Shown piece after piece: positions 59,471 to 64,000 of a stretch of DNA of 64,000 nt. Source of the DNA: Micromonospora sp. C28SCA-DRY-2 (GTDB lineage Bacteria; Actinomycetota; Actinomycetes; Mycobacteriales; Micromonosporaceae); contig NZ_JAUMKD010000010.1 in assembly GCF_030519475.1 (NCBI RefSeq), forward strand, positions 124,001 to 188,000, written 5' to 3'. The position numbers and the translations under genes were made by a program. How positions within the stretch are numbered: position 1 is the stretch's first letter; each line of letters opens with the position of its first letter. The notes beneath the pieces are model-generated. The model worked only from the letters and a program-made list of their open reading frames with translations, was not told the origin of the DNA and did no database searches.

Positions 59471-60490
59471 TCACGGCCTGTCCATCTCCTCCGTCGAGTC
59501 GGGCTGCGCCCCGGCGGCCCGGGCGGCCGCCGCCTGCCGGGCCGCCTCGGCCTCGCGCAGTGCCTGCCGGCGCTGCACGTACGCCTCGGTGCCCTTGCTG
59601 GGCTTGCGCCGCCGCGGCGGCGCGGTCACGCCGGGGGCGAGCTTACGCGCGGACACCAGGAACGCGGTGTGCGCGATCATGCGGTGGTCCGGGCGGACCG
59701 CGAGCCCCTCGGCGTGCCAGTCGCGCACCAGCGACTCCCAGGCCCGCGGCTCGGTCCAGCCGCCGCGCTCGCGCAGCGCCTCCACCAGCTCGGACAGCTG
59801 CGGGGTGGTGGCCACGTAGCCGATGAACACGCCGCCGGGCAGCAGCGCCCGCTCGACCATGTCGAGGCTCTCCCACGGGGTGAGCATGTCCAGGATGATC
59901 CGGTCGAAGCCGGTCTCGGTGCACCCGGCGACGTCGCCCACGTGCAGGTGCCAGGCCGGGTGCGGCCCGTTGAAGAACGCCTCCACGTTGCGCCGGGCGA
60001 TCTGGGCGAAGTCGTCGCGCAGTTCGTAGGAGTGCAGCTCCCCCCCGGTGCCGACGGCGCGCAGCAGCGAGCAGCTCAACGCACCCGATCCGGCGCCGGC
60101 CTCCAGCACCTTGGCGCCGGGGAAGATGTCGCCCATGGCCACGATCTGGGCGGAGTCCTTCGGATAGATCACCTGCGCGCCGCGCGGCATGGACAGCACG
60201 TAGTCCGACAGCAGCGGCCGCAGCGCCAGGAACGCGGTGCCGCCCCCGGAGGTGGTGACCACGCTGCCGTCGGGCAGCCCGATCAGCGCGTCGTGCTCCA
60301 GGATGCCCCGGTGGGTGTGGAAGGCCTTGCCCGGTTCCAGGGTGACCGTGTGCATCCGCCCCTTCGGGTCGGTCAGCTGCACCCGGTCGCCGGGCCGGAA
60401 CGGCCCGCGGTGCACGGGGGGCAGCGCCGGGGTGTCGGCGGGCGCCGGGGCGCCCGGGTCGGCCTGGGCGGCGGAGGGAGTTGCGGTCAC
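59471..60490 (-). CDS. trmI: tRNA (adenine-58-N1) methyltransferase TrmI
   Basis: A 339-residue class I SAM methyltransferase making m1A58 in the T-loop of tRNA. N-terminal beta-barrel-like domain (GPFRPGDRVQLTDPKGRMHT, LEPGKAFHTHRGILEHDALI) precedes the catalytic domain, with motif I VLEAGAGSGALSCSLLRAVG, FDRIILDMLTPWESLD and FIGYVATTPQLSELVEALRE. The tail carries a basic, glutamine/alanine-rich extension of about 50 residues. GTG 60490 overlaps the M50 protease stop (GTGA). Equivalent to M. tuberculosis Rv2118c. Confidence 0.95.
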   Translation of the reverse strand: MTATPSAAQADPGAPAPADTPALPPVHRGPFRPGDRVQLTDPKGRMHTVTLEPGKAFHTHRGILEHDALIGLPDGSVVTTSGGGTAFLALRPLLSDYVLSMPRGAQVIYPKDSAQIVAMGDIFPGAKVLEAGAGSGALSCSLLRAVGTGGELHSYELRDDFAQIARRNVEAFFNGPHPAWHLHVGDVAGCTETGFDRIILDMLTPWESLDMVERALLPGGVFIGYVATTPQLSELVEALRERGGWTEPRAWESLVRDWHAEGLAVRPDHRMIAHTAFLVSARKLAPGVTAPPRRRKPSKGTEAYVQRRQALREAEAARQAAAARAAGAQPDSTEEMDRP

Positions 60491-61707
60491 GTGTTCATCT
60501 TCCGTTGAGGTTCCAGGAGCTGAGCCAGATCCGCGATGTGCAGGATGCCCACGACATCTTCGCCTGCGGTCACCACGTACTGCGCGCCCGGGTGGGCCTG
60601 GACGGCCTCCATCACCCGCTCCCCGTCGAGCCCCGCCGGCAGGGCCGGCAGCTCGGCCAGCGACCGGGCCACCGCGTCGACCGCCAGCCAGGGCCGGCGC
60701 TCCGCCGGCACCGCCTCCGCGGCGGCCGGGTCGACCAGGCTCACCGGCCGGCCGGCCGAGTCGGCGACGAGCAGCGCGGCGCCCGGCGCGGCGCCGGCGG
60801 CCCGCCGCCGTTGCGCCTCGGCCAGCGGGGTGCCGGTGGGCACGGTCAGCACCGGTCGGGCCAGCCGGGACAGGTCGATCAGCGGGAACCGGCGGCTGAC
60901 CCGGGCCACCCGGATCGACTGGCCGGCGCCCCGCCACAGGGTGAACGCGACCAGCAGCATCAGCGGCAGCGCCAGCGGCGCCAGCAGCCGGGTGGCGGTC
61001 AGCGCGGCCACCAGCAGCGCGGTGCCCACGGCCACGATCCGCCCGACCCAGCCGGCCACCTCGGTGCCGAGGTGCCGGTCCCGGCTGACCGCCCAGACCG
61101 CGGCGCGCAGCGCCCGCCCGCCGTCCAGCGGCAGCCCGGGCAGGATGTTGAACAGCGCGACGATCACGTTGCTCACCGCGAGCTGGAAGGCGAGCTGGTT
61201 GGCCACCGTACGGTCGGGCAGGGCGAGGGTCGCGGCGACCGCGGCCACCCCGAGCAGCGCGGAGACCGCCGGCCCGGCCAGCGACACCAGCAGGTCGACC
61301 CGCGGGGTGGGCGCGTCCCGGTCCATCTCGGTGTACCCGCCGAGCAGCTCCAGGGTGATGCCGCGCACACCGATGCCGTACCGGCGGGCGGTCAGCGCGT
61401 GCCCCAGCTCGTGCAGCAGCACCGAGCCGAGCAGCGAGACGACGAAGCCGAAGCCGATCAGGTAGCCGCTGATCTGCGGCAGCTCCAGCTGGCGGCGGGC
61501 GAACTCGGCGTACAGCACGGTCACCAGGGCCGCCAGCAGCAGCATCGAGCCGTTGAGGTGCAGCGGCACCCCGAACACCCGCCCCACGGTCAGCGTGGCG
61601 CGCCCGCCGGGCCGGGGTCGCGGTCGCCTGCTCTGCTCCTCCACCGGATCGATGCTACGGACCGGGCCCGCGGCGGCGCGCGGCGCGGCGGGGCGCGGCG
61701 GTGTCAC
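60487..61707 (-). CDS. M50 family site-2-type metalloprotease with CBS-like domain
   Basis: A 406-residue intramembrane zinc protease. HELGH (99-103) carries the zinc ligands; the third, D195, is in NILPGLPLDGGR. About six helices lie between residues 45 and 250; the C-terminal 120 residues resemble a pair of CBS motifs (VVGILHIADLAQLLEP at the end). Proteases of this kind cut anti-sigma factors or other membrane proteins. GTG 61707 is used; a GTG at 61644 would also keep the domain. It is coupled to trmI by GTGA. Confidence 0.92.
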   Translation of the reverse strand: MTPPRPAAPRAAAGPVRSIDPVEEQSRRPRPRPGGRATLTVGRVFGVPLHLNGSMLLLAALVTVLYAEFARRQLELPQISGYLIGFGFVVSLLGSVLLHELGHALTARRYGIGVRGITLELLGGYTEMDRDAPTPRVDLLVSLAGPAVSALLGVAAVAATLALPDRTVANQLAFQLAVSNVIVALFNILPGLPLDGGRALRAAVWAVSRDRHLGTEVAGWVGRIVAVGTALLVAALTATRLLAPLALPLMLLVAFTLWRGAGQSIRVARVSRRFPLIDLSRLARPVLTVPTGTPLAEAQRRRAAGAAPGAALLVADSAGRPVSLVDPAAAEAVPAERRPWLAVDAVARSLAELPALPAGLDGERVMEAVQAHPGAQYVVTAGEDVVGILHIADLAQLLEPQRKMNT

Positions 61708-61717
61708 ACCGGTGCCC

Positions 61718-61723
61718 TAACCT
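61718..61723 (+). promoter_or_regulatory. -10 element of the RecB-like gene
   Basis: TAACCT ends 7 bases before ATG 61731. Confidence 0.4.
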
Positions 61724-61730
61724 TCCGGGC

Positions 61731-62642
61731 ATGACGGCGGAACCGGTGACCACCCAGCAGCCCGCGGCCCCGGCAGAGGTGCCGCCGACGGTACGGGCCT
61801 CGCTGTCGCCGTCGCGGGCGGCGGATTTCAAGACCTGCCCGCTGCTCTACCGGTTCCGCAGCATCGACCGGCTGCCCGAGCGCCCCACCGTCGAGCAGGC
61901 CCGGGGCACGCTGGTGCACGCGGTGCTGGAGCGGCTGTTCGACCTGCCGGCCGGCGGCCGCACCCCGGACGCCGCCGGCGACCTGGTGGCCCCCCAGTGG
62001 GACCGGCTGGTCACCGAGCAGCCGGAGCTGGCCGGGCTGTTCGCCGAGGGCGACGAGCCAGCCCTGGCCGAGTTCCTCCGCTCGGCCGCGGCGCTGCTGG
62101 AGGGCTACTTCGCGGTGGAGGATCCGCGCCGGCTGGAGCCGGCCGAGCGGGAGAGCCTGATCTCCGCGGTGGTCGACGACGAGCTGCTCATCCGGGGCTA
62201 CCTCGACCGGCTCGACGTCGCGCCGGACGGCGCGCTGCGGGTGGTCGACTACAAGACCGGCGGCGCGCCGCGAGAGGCGTTCGAGGCCCGCGCGCTGTTC
62301 CAGCTGAAGTTCTACGCGCTGGTGCTGTGGCGCACCCGCGGCGTGGTGCCCCGGGTGCTCCGGCTGCTCTACCTCAAGGACGCCGAGGTCTGCGACTACG
62401 CGCCGGACGCCGACGAGCTGCTCCGCTTCGAGCGCACGGTGGTGGCGCTGTGGCGGGCGATCGAGCAGGCCACCGCCCAGCGGGATTTCCGCCCCCGGCC
62501 GAGCCGGCTCTGCGACTGGTGCAGCCACCAGGCGCGCTGCCCCAGCTTCGGCGGCACCCCGCCGCCCTTTCCCGTGCCCGAGCCGGCGGATCCGCTGCGC
62601 GACGCCCGCTCCCGCCCGGCGCCGCCCGGCGCCGACGAGTAG
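61731..62642 (+). CDS. RecB-family PD-(D/E)XK nuclease with iron-sulfur cluster motif
   Basis: A 303-residue nuclease related to the C-terminal domain of RecB/AddB and Cas4-like enzymes. The catalytic block is GYLDRLDVAPDGALRVVDYK; the DYK supplies the D...xK residues. A likely 4Fe-4S site is formed by C36 in FKTCPLLYRF and the C-terminal CDWCSHQARC. ATG 61731 is preceded by TAACCT at 7 bases: leaderless. It corresponds to M. tuberculosis Rv2119 in position. It lacks helicase domains. Confidence 0.92.
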   Translation: MTAEPVTTQQPAAPAEVPPTVRASLSPSRAADFKTCPLLYRFRSIDRLPERPTVEQARGTLVHAVLERLFDLPAGGRTPDAAGDLVAPQWDRLVTEQPELAGLFAEGDEPALAEFLRSAAALLEGYFAVEDPRRLEPAERESLISAVVDDELLIRGYLDRLDVAPDGALRVVDYKTGGAPREAFEARALFQLKFYALVLWRTRGVVPRVLRLLYLKDAEVCDYAPDADELLRFERTVVALWRAIEQATAQRDFRPRPSRLCDWCSHQARCPSFGGTPPPFPVPEPADPLRDARSRPAPPGADE

Positions 62643-62710
62643 CCGACCACCCGACCACCGCGGGCATCCACACCGACCCGCGCCGGGCCCGGACGGACCG
62701 GCGTCGCCTC

Positions 62711-62810
62711 GACCGTGCGCACCGGTCGGCCCGCCTCGACCCGGCACGCACGGTCGGCCCGCCTCGACCCGCGCGCACGGTCGGCCCGCCTCGACCCGGC
62801 ACGCACCGGT
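62711..62810. repeat. Tandem repeat, three 27-28-base units
   Basis: The 19-base core GGTCGGCCCGCCTCGACCC occurs at 62724, 62752 and 62779, spaced 28 and 27 bases, joined by variants of GCACGCAC. A partial fourth copy (GGTCGACC) follows at 62808. It fills much of the 287-base gap between the RecB-like and kinase genes, which otherwise contains nothing recognisable except the kinase promoter. Confidence 0.85.
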
Positions 62811-62917
62811 CGACCGGCACCGGTCGACCCGCCCCCGAGGCCGGCGGCGGTCGTCTCCTCCTCAGGGAGGAGACCGCCTCACCACCGGCGACGATCTTCG
62901 CCCGGCGCCACGGCGGC

Positions 62918-62923
62918 TAGCGT
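62918..62923 (+). promoter_or_regulatory. -10 element of the sensor kinase gene
   Basis: TAGCGT ends 6 bases before ATG 62930, with no ribosome site; leaderless start likely. Confidence 0.45.
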
Positions 62924-62929
62924 CGCGGT

Positions 62930-64000
62930 ATGACGTCGGGCCCGCGGGAGTGGACGCGCCAGCACCCGCTGGCCGCCGACGCGCTGCTCGCCGTCGGCCT
63001 GATCGTGGCCGAGGCGATCTTCACCCTGCTCACGCCGCGCGAGCTGTGGCCCGGGCCACTGCCCTCGGCGCTGGGCTGGAGCGCGCTCTGCGCCGCCCCG
63101 ACCGCGCTGCGCCGGGTGGCGCCGTGGCCGGCGGTGGGCGCGGCGGTGGCGACGTTGGCGCTGCCCGGCCTGCTGCACCTCGCGCCGGGCACCCAGGGGC
63201 TGACCTGCATCGTGCTCACCTACACCATCGCCGCCCGCCGGCCGGTACGCGCGGCGTCGGCCGCCGCGGCCGGGCTGTGGCTGCCCGTGGCGGTGGTCAA
63301 CACGGTCGCGCCACCGGTCGGCGGCCTGGAGATCGGCCCCGCCTACCTGGTGCTGAACAACCTGCTGGTCGGGGCGGTGGCGTTCTCGGTCGGGCGGACC
63401 GTGCACGCCCGCCGGATGTCGACGGAGGCGTTGCGCGAGCGCGCCCGGGTGGCCGAGGAGAACCAGCGGGCGCTGGCCGAGCAGGCGGTCGCCGACGAGC
63501 GCCGGCGCATCGCCCGGGAACTGCACGACGTGGTCGCCCACCACGTCAGCGTGATGGGGGTGCTGGCCACCGGGGCGCGTCGGGTGCTGCGCCGGGACCC
63601 GGACGCGGCCGACGAGGCGGTGGCCACCATCGAGGAGACCGGCCGGGCCACCCTGCGGGAGCTGCGCCGGCTGCTGGACGTGCTGCGCACCGACGCCGAG
63701 CCGGCCGCCGACCTGGCCCCGCAACCGGGGCTGACCGGCATCGAGACCCTCGTCGACCAGGTCCGCGAGGCGGGCCTGCCGGTCACCCTGCGGGTCGAGG
63801 GCACCCCCGGCGAGATGGAGCAGGGGGTGGCGCTGACCCTGTACCGGATCGCGCAGGAGGCGCTGACCAACGCCCTCAAGCACGCCGGCACGGCCACCGC
63901 CCAGGTGCGGCTGGGCTTCGGCGTGGACGCGGTCGAGGTGGAGGTGACCGACACCGGGCGCGGGCCGCTGCCCGACACCGACCGGATCGGGCACGGATTG
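62930..64000 (+). CDS. Two-component sensor histidine kinase (NarL-partner type), 3' end cut by window
   Basis: The first 357 codons of a histidine kinase; the frame is open to the window edge. Four to five hydrophobic helices (about residues 17-155) make the sensor, then the HisKA_3 dimerisation domain with ADERRRIARELHDVVAHHVS and phosphorylatable H199, and the N box of the ATPase domain in LYRIAQEALTNALKHA. Kinases of this group pair with LuxR/NarL-type response regulators, normally encoded just downstream, which would be beyond the window. Signal unknown. Confidence 0.93.
   Translation, partial: MTSGPREWTRQHPLAADALLAVGLIVAEAIFTLLTPRELWPGPLPSALGWSALCAAPTALRRVAPWPAVGAAVATLALPGLLHLAPGTQGLTCIVLTYTIAARRPVRAASAAAAGLWLPVAVVNTVAPPVGGLEIGPAYLVLNNLLVGAVAFSVGRTVHARRMSTEALRERARVAEENQRALAEQAVADERRRIARELHDVVAHHVSVMGVLATGARRVLRRDPDAADEAVATIEETGRATLRELRRLLDVLRTDAEPAADLAPQPGLTGIETLVDQVREAGLPVTLRVEGTPGEMEQGVALTLYRIAQEALTNALKHAGTATAQVRLGFGVDAVEVEVTDTGRGPLPDTDRIGHGL

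Noticed and set aside
61731..62642. Cas4 nuclease
   Set aside because: Shares the RecB fold and cysteine pattern but lies in the trmI/M50 neighbourhood as the mycobacterial Rv2119 gene, with no CRISPR context.
62711..62810. CRISPR array
   Set aside because: Units are contiguous repeats with no unique spacers, and no cas genes are near.

Overview
The window is very GC-rich (roughly 73%), densely packed actinobacterial chromosome. Pup, Dop, PafA, the Arc/Mpa ATPase, RbpA, a WYL-domain pafBC pair and GTG starts place it in the Actinomycetia; overall style fits Micromonosporaceae (Micromonospora-like), which is an inference. No rRNA, tRNA, insertion sequence, prophage or CRISPR array was seen.

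Backbone: the genes run in nearly the same order as the Mycobacterium tuberculosis block Rv2050-Rv2119 (rbpA; fxsA; ppm/lnt; M24 peptidase; 5'-3' exonuclease; HelY helicase; tatC/tatA; pafC/pafB; pafA; prcA/prcB; pup; dop; arc/mpa; trmI; RecB-like nuclease). This is the Pup-proteasome, Tat and RNA-metabolism backbone. Accessory blocks sit between its parts.

Layout: 1-1.7 kb, LtrA-like (cut by the edge) and a POT peptide transporter. 1.8-5.3 kb, rbpA with a SigR-type promoter, then lnt-ppm-fxsA for lipoprotein acylation and polyprenol-phosphate-mannose synthesis. 5.5-7.7 kb, a dithiol-oxidoreductase/methyltransferase fusion divergent from an XRE-cupin regulator. 8.1-16.4 kb, a lysine aminomutase island: kamA facing a tightly coupled kdd-amidohydrolase-kamD-kamE-kal-reactivase operon. 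16.7-20.5 kb, CsbD, a histidine phosphatase, an Lrp regulator, an acyl-CoA dehydrogenase and an M24 peptidase. 20.5-24.5 kb, a secreted GH18 chitinase, then an HxlR-peroxiredoxin fusion divergent from an MFS transporter. 24.5-33.4 kb, exonuclease, HelY, HAD, LysR/EamA, lipid kinase and FNT channel. 33.5-37.3 kb, tatC, tatA and pafBC. 37.4-41.2 kb, CDF transporter, DUF3866 protein and oxalate-decarboxylase-like cupin. 41.3-49.8 kb, pafA and a dTDP-rhamnose and glycan export cassette. 50-58.2 kb, the core Pup-proteasome locus, with an endonuclease VII-like gene and a large membrane protein inside it. 58.3-64 kb, ferredoxin, unknown gene, trmI, M50 protease, RecB-like nuclease and a sensor kinase cut by the right edge.

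Two organisational signals recur. Within transcription units, genes are often coupled by 4-base ATGA/GTGA overlaps. At first genes of units, a TANNNT -10 hexamer repeatedly ends 6-9 bases before the start codon with no Shine-Dalgarno sequence between, so at least 18 genes here look leaderless.
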